This document shows, one piece after another, positions 42,588 through 50,814 of a DNA stretch of 64,000 nucleotides; the stretch's first letter is position 1, and every line of letters starts with the position of its first letter. The notes below the pieces were generated by a model. It searched no databases, was not told where the DNA came from, and worked only from the letters and a program-made list of their open reading frames with translations. A program made the translations under genes and the position numbers. Source of the DNA: CAYMRB01 sp964392615 (GTDB lineage Bacteria; Planctomycetota; UBA8108); contig CAYMRB010000002.1 in the NCBI GenBank assembly GCA_964392615.1, forward strand, positions 1 to 64,000, written 5' to 3'.

Positions 42588-45500
42588 TCAGCGTGTGGAT
42601 TGAGTCGGGAGAAGGTCGCTGAAGGGCAGCTTGATCAAGGTCATCGACCTGTACCCACTGCTCTCGTAGAGACACAGCAGGCTCTTCTCGTCTGCCGACA
42701 CTTGCAGCGCGGAGTAGGCGAACGGGCCGTGAATGACTCTCACGACGTGCCATGTCTTGCCGTTGTCCCTCGACACCGCGATCTGTCCGTTCTTGCGGCC
42801 GGCATTGGACGGGAACGACGCCCACAAGCCCCACCTGCCGTCCGGCTGGATCGGCCCCTTGATGACGCTGCCCATGCAGGCCACAGAGGGCAGGCCACGG
42901 TCGACGTCGAACGCGCTCCACGTCTCCCCGCCGTCGTGGCTGATCGCCTTCTTGCGGAACAGGTCGCCGCCCTGGTTTCGAGCGATGAGCACGAGATCGC
43001 CGTTCGACGCCTCGACCACCTGGCATTCGTTGGGAAAGCCCTTACCACTCGCATCGGCAAGCGGCTCGGTTCGCTTCCAGGTGCTCCCGTCGTCATCGCT
43101 GTGTGCCACGACGACTTGCCACTGGCGCGAGCGCTTGCCGTTCTTGATGACCGGCAGCGTTCCCCACAGTCCCGTGACGATGCGGCCTTCGTGTGGGCCT
43201 CTCGTCAACTGGATCATCGCGCCCGGCGTGTTGGCATTCAGGAGATGAGGCGGCTTGACCTGGCGGCTGATGTCGACTGGCTTCGACCACGTCTTGCCGT
43301 CGTCGTCGCTGTGACAGACGAATGTCAGGACGTTGGCCTTTGGATCGTCGTAACCGAGGTTGGCCATCTTGATCCAGCCGGCGTCGCGAGCGTGCCGACC
43401 GTACGGGAAGCGAGCAAACATCAGCAGGATGCGCCCGCACCGTAGCTGGACGGTCAACGGGTCGTTGATCGAATTCATGCCGTCTTCGTGGGCTACGATC
43501 TCGTCGCTCCACGACTTGCCGCCATTCGTGCTGCGCTTGAGAACGATGTCGTTTTGCGCGTGATCGTGAAGACCCAGTCGCCGCTCCGCGAATGCGAGGA
43601 TGGTGCCTTTCTTCGTCACGAGCAGCGACGGGATGCGGTAGCCGTATTTCGTCGCGTTTCTCGCATGGCCTTCGCGAGGAGCGCTTTCAGGGAGGTTCCG
43701 TTGCTCGAAGATGATTCGGGCGTCGTTCGGCGCCACGAGGTCGCGCAACGGAATGCGTTGGAATACGAGGTGCGCCTGGCTGCCTTCGTAGAGGATGCCG
43801 ACCGTGTCCTCGTCGACCATCGTCATGCAGGAGTACCCGGCGCCGAGGCCCTCATCCATTAGCAGTTGATGAGTCTCCGGCCACGTCATGCCGCGATCGC
43901 GCGATGCCTTGATCGTGATGTGATGGCGTCCGCGGACGCTGTTCGGATTCGAGAAGAGGAGCCAGCCGCCCGCCTCCTTGCGGAGTTCGCCATCGACGTC
44001 GATCAAGCTCGCCATGCACGCGCGGGGTTCGATGAGAGCGCGTTCGGACGTCGCGTGCTTCTGCCATGTCGTTCCCATATCGCGGGTCGTCATCACGACG
44101 CGCGCGGACTTGCGATTGTAGCGGCAGTTGAGCATCAGCACGCCCGGCTCGATCTCCACGACCTGCGACTCCGTCGTGTCATCGAACGCACCCGTCCCGA
44201 CGCGCCACGTCTCGCCGTGATCCTTCGAGTAGATGATCGTCGAATGGGGCAGGCGCTTCTTTGCGGGCGGATCCTGATACTGAGCGGGGAAGACGATCGT
44301 GCCGTCGCGCATCGTGATCCCCTTGCCGGGGCCCTGGAGGATGAAGCACCACGCGGGGTCCTTGATCTGCCGGGTGATGTTGATCGGCTTCGACCAGGTG
44401 ATGCCGTCGTCGTCGCTGCGCACCAGCATCAGCTGACCCGTCTCCTCCGGCTTCAAGCCCGGGCCGGAGCCGCGCCAGGAGCGGTTGCCGTGGCTCCACG
44501 TCGCCGCCACCCAGATCGTGCCCGTGCCGCGGTCCACGAGCACGGCCGGGTCGCCGATGCCGTCGTAGTGCCACTTCCGGTCGCCACCCATGTCCATGAC
44601 GACTCGCATCGGCTCCCAGGTTCGCCCTCCATCCGTCGATCGCGACATGCCGACGTCGATGTCTCCTGGCAGATCGCCGCCGCCGCGCCTGCGGCAGTCG
44701 TAGACCGCGATCAGCGTCCCGGCGTTCGTCGTCGCGAGGCCCGGAATGCGATACGTGTGGACACCCTGATCACCGCCGTTGCGGAGCGCGACGCCCAGTC
44801 GGTTCGCGGGGCCGGATGCTGCGACCGGTCGGATCGTCTTGCCGTTCGAGAGTCCGACCGACACGACGGCTGCATCGACGACGTGATCGATGTTCGCACC
44901 GGCACGCAGCCGGAACCCGACCCAGAACCGATTCGCGCCGCTGCGCAGTTCCTGCTCGCCGCGAAAGGCGAGCGATCCCTTCGGCGCCTGGGGCTTGCCG
45001 AAAACCGTCGCGCCGGCGAACACGTTCGCGGTACGCGTGCGCCAGGAGCCGGAGCCCGTGAAGTACACCGTGACCGACTCGACGTCGGCCAAGTCGGTCG
45101 TGCCGCGCGTCGAGACCTCGATCGACGTGACCTTCAACGGATCGAGGGCACCCGCGGCCTCGATCGTCAAGCCCGTGACCGGGTTCCCCGGCAGGCCGAT
45201 GAGAACCGGTGTGACCGACCGAGCGGCCGTCGCCGAGACGACCTTCATCGGCACCGGCCTCTCGAGGCGCACATCGTCGATCAGGAGGCCGGATTTCTGC
45301 GGGCTGGTGCAGAGGAAGCGCAGCTTTTCGATTCCTGCGTCGACGGGTACGGCCACCTCGGTCAGGAAGCCGCCGACGCGAATCGTGCGGCTGCCGTCGT
45401 ATAGTGTCCTCCACTCATCGTGACGCAGCCCCTCGATGCGGAATGCGAACGGCTTGCGGGCCGTCCAGCGCTCGGCCCAGAAGGAGAGGCGATACGAGAC

Positions 45501-45791
45501 GCCGGGCTTGACGGACGGCACGAGCTCGACCGAGCGATCGGCGCCGCCGAAGATGTGCAAGCACTGGCGCCCGCCGTGTCGGTGATGCGGATCGATCTCG
45601 GCGTGCCCCGATTCGGCCGACCAGCGTCCGACGGCAGTGGTCAACGTTTCGAACGGTCCCGACTTCGCCGCCTCGAAGCCCTCTGCGGCGATCAGCGCGG
45701 GATCGGCGCGATCTTCGCGAGCGCGGTCTTGCGCGGGGACGGTGGCCACGAGCGCGGCAAGGCCGAATGCGATCAGCATCTTCTCAACCAT
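42588..45791 (-). CDS. tandem two-domain sialidase with N-terminal carbohydrate-binding regions
   Basis: 1067 residues from ATG 45791, overlapping the epimerase stop by 8 bases; ATG 45779 is an alternative. Signal peptide to about residue 20. Residues about 35-180 form a jelly-roll-like binding region (HIFGGADRSVELVPSVKPGVSY). About 190-330 is a sialidase-associated N-terminal beta domain. Two complete sialidase propellers follow, each beginning with its own arginine motif: YRIPGLATT (RIP at 348-350) and YRIPSLLVT (719-721). Asp boxes include STDGGRTW, SDDDGITW, SKDHGETW, SRDRGMTW and, in the second, STNGGKSW, SDDDGKTW and SDDDGSTW; both halves end in a LYE segment. It releases terminal sialic acids. 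Two intact catalytic sites in one chain may have different linkage or substituent preferences. Confidence 0.85.
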   Translation of the reverse strand: MVEKMLIAFGLAALVATVPAQDRAREDRADPALIAAEGFEAAKSGPFETLTTAVGRWSAESGHAEIDPHHRHGGRQCLHIFGGADRSVELVPSVKPGVSYRLSFWAERWTARKPFAFRIEGLRHDEWRTLYDGSRTIRVGGFLTEVAVPVDAGIEKLRFLCTSPQKSGLLIDDVRLERPVPMKVVSATAARSVTPVLIGLPGNPVTGLTIEAAGALDPLKVTSIEVSTRGTTDLADVESVTVYFTGSGSWRTRTANVFAGATVFGKPQAPKGSLAFRGEQELRSGANRFWVGFRLRAGANIDHVVDAAVVSVGLSNGKTIRPVAASGPANRLGVALRNGGDQGVHTYRIPGLATTNAGTLIAVYDCRRRGGGDLPGDIDVGMSRSTDGGRTWEPMRVVMDMGGDRKWHYDGIGDPAVLVDRGTGTIWVAATWSHGNRSWRGSGPGLKPEETGQLMLVRSDDDGITWSKPINITRQIKDPAWCFILQGPGKGITMRDGTIVFPAQYQDPPAKKRLPHSTIIYSKDHGETWRVGTGAFDDTTESQVVEIEPGVLMLNCRYNRKSARVVMTTRDMGTTWQKHATSERALIEPRACMASLIDVDGELRKEAGGWLLFSNPNSVRGRHHITIKASRDRGMTWPETHQLLMDEGLGAGYSCMTMVDEDTVGILYEGSQAHLVFQRIPLRDLVAPNDARIIFEQRNLPESAPREGHARNATKYGYRIPSLLVTKKGTILAFAERRLGLHDHAQNDIVLKRSTNGGKSWSDEIVAHEDGMNSINDPLTVQLRCGRILLMFARFPYGRHARDAGWIKMANLGYDDPKANVLTFVCHSDDDGKTWSKPVDISRQVKPPHLLNANTPGAMIQLTRGPHEGRIVTGLWGTLPVIKNGKRSRQWQVVVAHSDDDGSTWKRTEPLADASGKGFPNECQVVEASNGDLVLIARNQGGDLFRKKAISHDGGETWSAFDVDRGLPSVACMGSVIKGPIQPDGRWGLWASFPSNAGRKNGQIAVSRDNGKTWHVVRVIHGPFAYSALQVSADEKSLLCLYESSGYRSMTLIKLPFSDLLPTQSTR

Positions 45792-47004
45792 CGATCGACG
45801 GACTCCCGGGAGTGTCGTCGGTCGCACGACCGAGCAGCTCCTCGACGATGCGCCAGCAGACGAGCTGCATGCGCGGAAGGTGAAACGGCCCCTTCCAGAG
45901 ATTCCCCTTGAGGGGGACCGATACGCGGCCATCCCGGTGCAGATAGCCGTACCACTCGCCGTGCTCCCGATCGGGGAAACGCTCGTAGGACCAATCGTGT
46001 ACCGCCTGGTGCCAGCGCGCGTACTTCTCGTCGCCGGTCAGCGCGAAGGACAGCAGCGTCGCGATGATCGTCTCGTTGTGCGGCCACCAGAACTTCATGT
46101 CGTGCCAGTACTCCTGCACCGGCTTGTCCCACAGGTCGCGGAAGTACAGTATGCCGCCGTACTCCTGATCCCAACCGCGGCGCCACATCCAGTCGAGCAT
46201 TGTCGTGCCGAGCTCGACCAGATCGCTGTCGCCACCGCGGTGGCGCGCTTCGTCGAGGATGAACCACGCGGCCTCGATCGCGTGACCGGGATTCAGCGTG
46301 CGGCCGTCGAAGTGGTCGATGACCTCGCCGTTCGGACCGACCGCTTCCATCACGACCTCGAGGTCGGTCTTGACGAAGTCGCGACGAATCTCGTCGATCG
46401 ACTTCTCGATCTGTTCATCGGCGAGAGGATCGTCGATCGTCTCGCGCAGCACCTGCGCGACGCCGAGCAGGATCATCGGCGCGCCGATCGCTTTGGCCGG
46501 ACGCGTCTGCGGATCGACCTTCGGCGGAATCAGCCCGGGCGTCGCGAAGTAGCGAATGACCAGTCGGAACAGGTCTCGCGCCTGCTGAGCCGCCTCGTCG
46601 TCGCCGCTTGCGCGCGCGTAGGCGGCCAGCGCGATCGCCGCGAACGCTTCGGTGAACACGTAGCGGCGCTTGCGCAGCGGTCGGCCATCGCGCGTCACGT
46701 GAAAGAACATGCGGCCATCGTCGTCGAAGCCGTGCTCGCGGATGAAGCGCACGCCGTGCGCGGCGAGCTCGAGCCACTCGGGACGCTTCTCGACCGTGTT
46801 ATAGAGCGTGCCGAGGAGCCACGTGAACCGACCGTGCTGCCACATGCCCTTGTCGTCATCGAGGACGCTGCCGTCGCGATCGAGCGCGAACCGAAAGCCG
46901 CCGTGCTCGCGGTCGACGCAGTGGTCGATCCAGAATGGCAGCGTGTCGCCGAGGAGGCCATCGCGATAGACGGCGAGCAGCTCCCGGAGGCGTGGCTCGT
47001 TCAT
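45784..47004 (-). CDS. N-acylglucosamine 2-epimerase (AGE/renin-binding-protein family)
   Basis: 406 residues, the family's usual length. It overlaps the sulfatase stop by ATGA and the sialidase start by 8 bases. The alpha6/alpha6 barrel carries the AGE features FWIDHCVDREHGGFRFALDRDG, KGMWQHGRFTWLLGTLYN, NPGHAIEAAWFILDEA and FWWPHNETIIATLL, including the catalytic His residues in NPGH and WPHNE. It interconverts N-acetylmannosamine and N-acetylglucosamine in the cytoplasm, the step after sialic acid lyase. It is therefore the functional equivalent of NanE here. Related cellobiose or mannose 2-epimerases share the fold, so a different sugar cannot be excluded. No signal peptide is present. 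Confidence 0.8.
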   Translation of the reverse strand: MNEPRLRELLAVYRDGLLGDTLPFWIDHCVDREHGGFRFALDRDGSVLDDDKGMWQHGRFTWLLGTLYNTVEKRPEWLELAAHGVRFIREHGFDDDGRMFFHVTRDGRPLRKRRYVFTEAFAAIALAAYARASGDDEAAQQARDLFRLVIRYFATPGLIPPKVDPQTRPAKAIGAPMILLGVAQVLRETIDDPLADEQIEKSIDEIRRDFVKTDLEVVMEAVGPNGEVIDHFDGRTLNPGHAIEAAWFILDEARHRGGDSDLVELGTTMLDWMWRRGWDQEYGGILYFRDLWDKPVQEYWHDMKFWWPHNETIIATLLSFALTGDEKYARWHQAVHDWSYERFPDREHGEWYGYLHRDGRVSVPLKGNLWKGPFHLPRMQLVCWRIVEELLGRATDDTPGSPSIDG

Positions 47005-48722
47005 GGCGATTCTCCAGGTTCGTCGATGGGCATGTTCACGTGGCGCGAGCTGGCGGGGTTCGCCTGGATCCAGGCGCGAATGCGCGCGATCACCTCGGGG
47101 TGATCAGCCGACACGTCGTCGTGCTCGGACACTCCGAACGTCGCGCGGATGTCGAACAGCTGCACAGAGCCGTCTGCCAGAAACACGCACTTCCACTTGC
47201 CGTGACGTGCGAAGCGGGCGAATCGGCGGTCGACCGGGATCGTCGCGGCGAGTCGCCGCTTGACCGCAGCGTGCCGTGGATCGGCAGCGACGTTGAACCA
47301 CTCCTCGGGATCGACCTCCAGATCGTAGAGCTCCTCGCTGCCGTCGAAGTAGCGGATGTAGCGCCACCGCTCGGTGAACACGCTGTGCGTGCCGCGACCG
47401 ACCGACGCGACGACGTGCCGCGTCCACTCGCGACGTGGATCTCCGACGAGAGGGAGCAGGCTCCTGCCCTCCAGCTCGGAGCGCATGGGAAGGCCACACG
47501 CGTCGATCAGCGTGGGGTAGAGGTCGAGAAGGCTGACGGGTGCGTCACAGCGTGAACCGGGCGCGAAGCCCCTCGGTGGGGCACCGCGCGGCGGCACGAT
47601 GACGAGCGGCACGCGCAGCGAGCCGCGCCACGGGTCGTGCTTGCCCCAGTGCTCCTTCTCGCCGAGCGACCAGCCGTGGTCGGACCACAGGACGATCCAC
47701 GTGTTGTCCGCCTGCTCGCTGCGGTCGAGCGCGTCGACGACTTTGCCGACCTGCGCGTCGGCGAATGCGATGGTCGCGAGGTACGCAGCGACCCCGGCGC
47801 GCCATTGGCCCTCGCGAGCGACCGTGGCGTGTGTTCCCGCCGACCAGGCCGCACCGGCAAGGTCTCTGCCGGCTCGCGGTACATCGTGGAGGTCGCCGGC
47901 GATCGTCGGCGGTAGCGCGACGCGCTGAGGGTCGAACAGCTCGAAGTACTTGCGCGGCACGATGAACGGTTGGTGTGGCTTGTAGAAGCCGACCGCCAGA
48001 AAGAACGGAGCGTCTCGACGCCTCTCGAGCTTCTCGACGGCCCAGCGCGCGATCCTGCCGTCCGGAAACGCGTCGTCGTCGACGTCCAGCGGTCCCCATT
48101 CGAACGTGTCGTACGTCATCGTGGGCCGATCGATGAGCGACAGGCCGCCGTTCATCGGCAGCGTGCAGCGAATGCCGTCTCGATCGATGCGTCGCGACTC
48201 GCCGCCTTCGAGTCCCGCGGCGAGGAACTCGTCGTGGGTGAACGGAGTGCCGACGATGCCGCAGTCCGGTCCGTACTCGTGCCAGAGCTCGGGAAGCCGC
48301 TGACCGAGGCCGTGGTTGACCTTGCCCGCGCCGAGCACGCGATAGCCGTGCCGCTTGAAGTGCAGAGGAAGGCCGACAGCGTTCGGGACGCGATCGGCGT
48401 ACGTTCCGAGGTTCGTGTAGACGCCGGTCGTCTCCGGACGCATTCCGGTCAGCACGGCGGCGCGCGAGGGCCCGCAGATCGGGGACACGCAGTGTGCGTT
48501 CGTGAACAGCACGCCGCGGTGAGCGAGGCGGTCGATGTTCGGAGTCCGCGCGTCCGGATGCCCATCGAGGCAGCCGACCCAATCGGCGAGGTCGTCGACC
48601 GCGATGAAGAGGACGTTCGGGCGCTTCGGCGCGGCAGCGGCGGCGGTATCGAACGACGCCGCACACCACGAGCCGACCACGAGCACGAGAGCGACTCGTT
48701 GCAGCCTCTCAGGGACCGTCAT
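47001..48722 (-). CDS. secreted formylglycine sulfatase (iduronate-2-sulfatase-like)
   Basis: 573 residues from ATG 48722, overlapping the UroD-family stop by 14 bases. Signal peptide at about 7-30. FIAVDDLADWVGCLDG supplies metal ligands; SPICGPSRAAVLTG contains the formylglycine Cys83 in C-G-P-S-R; GYRVLGAGKVNHG, VGFYKPHQPFIVP and VLWSDHGWSLGEKEHWGKH are characteristic of the iduronate-2-sulfatase/choline-sulfatase-like S1_7-type branch. It removes sulfate esters from extracellular glycans. A maturation enzyme is needed but is not encoded here. Placement with the epimerase and sialidase suggests a sulfated sialoglycan or amino-sugar target; glycosaminoglycan sulfate is the alternative. Confidence 0.83.
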   Translation of the reverse strand: MTVPERLQRVALVLVVGSWCAASFDTAAAAAPKRPNVLFIAVDDLADWVGCLDGHPDARTPNIDRLAHRGVLFTNAHCVSPICGPSRAAVLTGMRPETTGVYTNLGTYADRVPNAVGLPLHFKRHGYRVLGAGKVNHGLGQRLPELWHEYGPDCGIVGTPFTHDEFLAAGLEGGESRRIDRDGIRCTLPMNGGLSLIDRPTMTYDTFEWGPLDVDDDAFPDGRIARWAVEKLERRRDAPFFLAVGFYKPHQPFIVPRKYFELFDPQRVALPPTIAGDLHDVPRAGRDLAGAAWSAGTHATVAREGQWRAGVAAYLATIAFADAQVGKVVDALDRSEQADNTWIVLWSDHGWSLGEKEHWGKHDPWRGSLRVPLVIVPPRGAPPRGFAPGSRCDAPVSLLDLYPTLIDACGLPMRSELEGRSLLPLVGDPRREWTRHVVASVGRGTHSVFTERWRYIRYFDGSEELYDLEVDPEEWFNVAADPRHAAVKRRLAATIPVDRRFARFARHGKWKCVFLADGSVQLFDIRATFGVSEHDDVSADHPEVIARIRAWIQANPASSRHVNMPIDEPGESP

Positions 48723-49827
48723 CGAAGATCCTCCTCGCCTTGTCGAGTATCCACTGATAGCGTTCGAGGCTGACGTCCGGCGGGCAGGAGTGGTCGGAGT
48801 GGAAGATGTAGCCGCCGTCCCACGCGAGTGGCACCTTGCGCTCGAGCTCGGCCAGAAGGGCGTCTCGACCGCCGGCCATCTTCGTCGCGTCGATATTGCC
48901 GTAGAACGCCAGCTCGCGGCCGTAGCGTTCACGGAGCGCGACTCCGTCCATGCCTGCCTTGACCTCGAGCGGATTGAGCACCTGGACGCCGGCGTCGATG
49001 ATGTCGTCGAGGAGCGGCTCGACTTGACCGTCGGTGTGCATCCAGAACGCGATGTCCTCGGAGCGCAGGAACTCGCCGAGACGCGCGACGTGCGGCTTGA
49101 AGATGCTCCGCCACATCTGCGGCGACAGCATCGGTCCTGTCGAGGAGCCGAGATCGTCCGCGGCGAGAATGCCATCGGGCTTCATGCCGAGCTCGGCGCA
49201 CCGCCTGAGCGTGGCGATGACGAGATCCTGAAACGTCCCCGCCATCTCGCTGACCCAATCGGGCTCGAGCGCGAGGTCCATCAGGAGGTTCTCCATGCCG
49301 CGGTGCCGCCACGTCGCCTCCATCGGTCCGTAGACCATGAAGAGGATGTAGCGGTCCGTGGCGCGCAGACGCTCGTACTTCGCGACCGCCTCGCTCCAGG
49401 TGGGATACGGGTCGAAGTGGCCGAAGTACTGCACGTCGTCGACGCGCGATGGCTCGCGAGGATCGTCCGAGAGACGGAAGCGCTCCTTGATGGCGGTCCA
49501 CGCGTCCTGGTCCGTCGTCACGTGACGGACGAAGTGCATCGTCGACGAGAGACCTTCCTGCTTCGTGATCGTGTAGCCGTAGCGATCCTCGTAGGTGATG
49601 TTGCCGTCGCGGCGCTCGAGCACCTTCATCTCGAAGCGCGGTGACGCGTCGACGAACATCATCTCGATGTCGAAGTCGAAGTAGTCCGCGAGGGAGGCGT
49701 CGCGCGGAATTCCCTCGTCATACCAGGCCGCCGCGGTCTGCATCCACGGCGACTCGTGAACGGGGAGACGGTCCGGCCGCTCGAAGCGCAGCGCCGTCTG
49801 AACGCGGTCTCGGGACGTCGGGCTCAC
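48709..49827 (-). CDS. uroporphyrinogen decarboxylase/corrinoid methyltransferase-family protein
   Basis: 372 residues; a GTG start at 49827 with GGGAG twelve bases upstream. UroD-fold features: DRVQTALRFERPDRLPV, MVYGPMEATWRHRGMENLLMDLALEPDWV, GILAADDLGSSTGPMLSPQMW, IAFWMHTDGQVEPLLDDIIDAGVQVLNPLEV and GGYIFHSDHSCPPDVSLERY. The DH..P-D and HTDG segments, without the N-terminal heme-pathway signature, are those of catabolic UroD-like proteins related to MtaA/MtbA corrinoid methyltransferases. These are frequent in Planctomycetota glycan operons with no proven role. As first gene of the sialidase operon it might act on a methylated sugar, but that is speculative. Confidence 0.72.
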   Translation of the reverse strand: MSPTSRDRVQTALRFERPDRLPVHESPWMQTAAAWYDEGIPRDASLADYFDFDIEMMFVDASPRFEMKVLERRDGNITYEDRYGYTITKQEGLSSTMHFVRHVTTDQDAWTAIKERFRLSDDPREPSRVDDVQYFGHFDPYPTWSEAVAKYERLRATDRYILFMVYGPMEATWRHRGMENLLMDLALEPDWVSEMAGTFQDLVIATLRRCAELGMKPDGILAADDLGSSTGPMLSPQMWRSIFKPHVARLGEFLRSEDIAFWMHTDGQVEPLLDDIIDAGVQVLNPLEVKAGMDGVALRERYGRELAFYGNIDATKMAGGRDALLAELERKVPLAWDGGYIFHSDHSCPPDVSLERYQWILDKARRIFDDGP

Positions 49828-50051
49828 CGGGGCACTCCCATCGTGTTCGCAGCGCGCGGATGTCGTCGTAAAGCGCTCGTAGGGGACATCTTAGGACAGT
49901 TTCGGTGATCCTGCGAGTGCCGTCCCAGAGTCTTCTCACCGTCATGAGCAAGATCTCCGGGCGACATTCCCGGAAAATGTTATTGACAGCTGTGGCATGT
50001 TATAACACGCTTGATGTCCACGAGGAAGTGAAAAGCGAACGCTGAGTTGCC
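49828..50051. promoter_or_regulatory. divergent control region between the sialidase operon and the FadR-type regulator
   Basis: 224 bases. The right third is an AT-rich island unlike its surroundings. The 10-mer TGTTATAACA at 49998-50007 is a perfect palindrome 45 bases before the regulator ATG and a good candidate operator for a GntR protein. A similar imperfect copy, TGTTATTGACA, lies at 49979-49989. TTGACA at 49983-49988 has only 12 bases to TATAAC, so it is not a standard promoter spacing. On the minus strand TAAGAT near 49893 could be the -10 of the operon. Confidence 0.5.
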
Positions 50052-50753
50052 ATGAAAGAAACCCTCGCTCGACGCGCCTACGAACAGCTCCGGCTCAAGC
50101 TCTCGCGGGGCGAATTCCCGCCGGGGACGCGCCTCGTCAACCGCACCCTCGCGAAGGAGCTCGGCGTCAGCTTCACGCCGGTGCGCGAGGCGATCAACCA
50201 GCTCGCGAGCGAGGGTCTGGTCGAGTACGTGCGCGGCGGTGGCGCGTTCGTGCGGCACATCGACCGGCGTGATGTCGCGCAGCTCTACGACCTGCGCTCG
50301 GTCATCGAGCCGTTCGCGGTCGCTGAAGCGGCGAAGCACATCTCCGAGCACGAGATCGAGGAGCTGCAGGAAATCTGCGATGACTGGCTCGAGCTGGCGG
50401 ACGCTATTCGCACCAGCGACAGCCAGGTGGCGACGCAGGAGCAGGCGTTCCTGTGGGCCGCCGCCGAGGAGCGGTTTCACCACGTGCTGATCGACGCGGC
50501 GCGGAACCGGTGGCTCGCGAAGGTCGCGAAGGATCTGCTACTCGCGTCGCAGGCATTCGCGCCGCTGCGGTCCGCCAGTGAGCTCCTGACGCCGGGCGTG
50601 GCAGCCATCACTTGTGAGGATCACGCGAACCTCGTGGGCATTCTGCGTCGCCGAGACGCGGAGGCCGCGAGCGCATGGATGGTCGAGCACATCCGCGTCG
50701 GGCGGCAATACGTGCTCGACTTCCTGCGTCAATCGAACCAACGGTCGGATTGA
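50052..50753 (+). CDS. GntR-family (FadR subfamily) transcriptional regulator
   Basis: 233 residues. N-terminal winged helix: LARRAYEQLRLKLSRGEFPPGTRLVN, RTLAKELGVSFTPVREAINQLASEGLVEY and GGGAFVR. The all-helical FCD effector domain begins near residue 80 (LYDLRSVIEPFAVAEAAKHI), with metal/ligand-type residues in AEERFHHVLIDAA, CEDHANLVGIL and MVEHIRVG (Asp/His positions of FadR-FCD proteins). It is divergent from the UroD-sulfatase-epimerase-sialidase-esterase operon and the palindrome between them is its likely operator. The effector is probably an acid from the pathway. The ribosome site is weak (a GAG 10 bases upstream). Confidence 0.85.
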   Translation: MKETLARRAYEQLRLKLSRGEFPPGTRLVNRTLAKELGVSFTPVREAINQLASEGLVEYVRGGGAFVRHIDRRDVAQLYDLRSVIEPFAVAEAAKHISEHEIEELQEICDDWLELADAIRTSDSQVATQEQAFLWAAAEERFHHVLIDAARNRWLAKVAKDLLLASQAFAPLRSASELLTPGVAAITCEDHANLVGILRRRDAEAASAWMVEHIRVGRQYVLDFLRQSNQRSD

Positions 50754-50814
50754 ACGAACGATGTCGGCGCGCAGCGCCACTCGACGGATTGAAGGGTCTG
50801 AGAGGATGAGCGAC

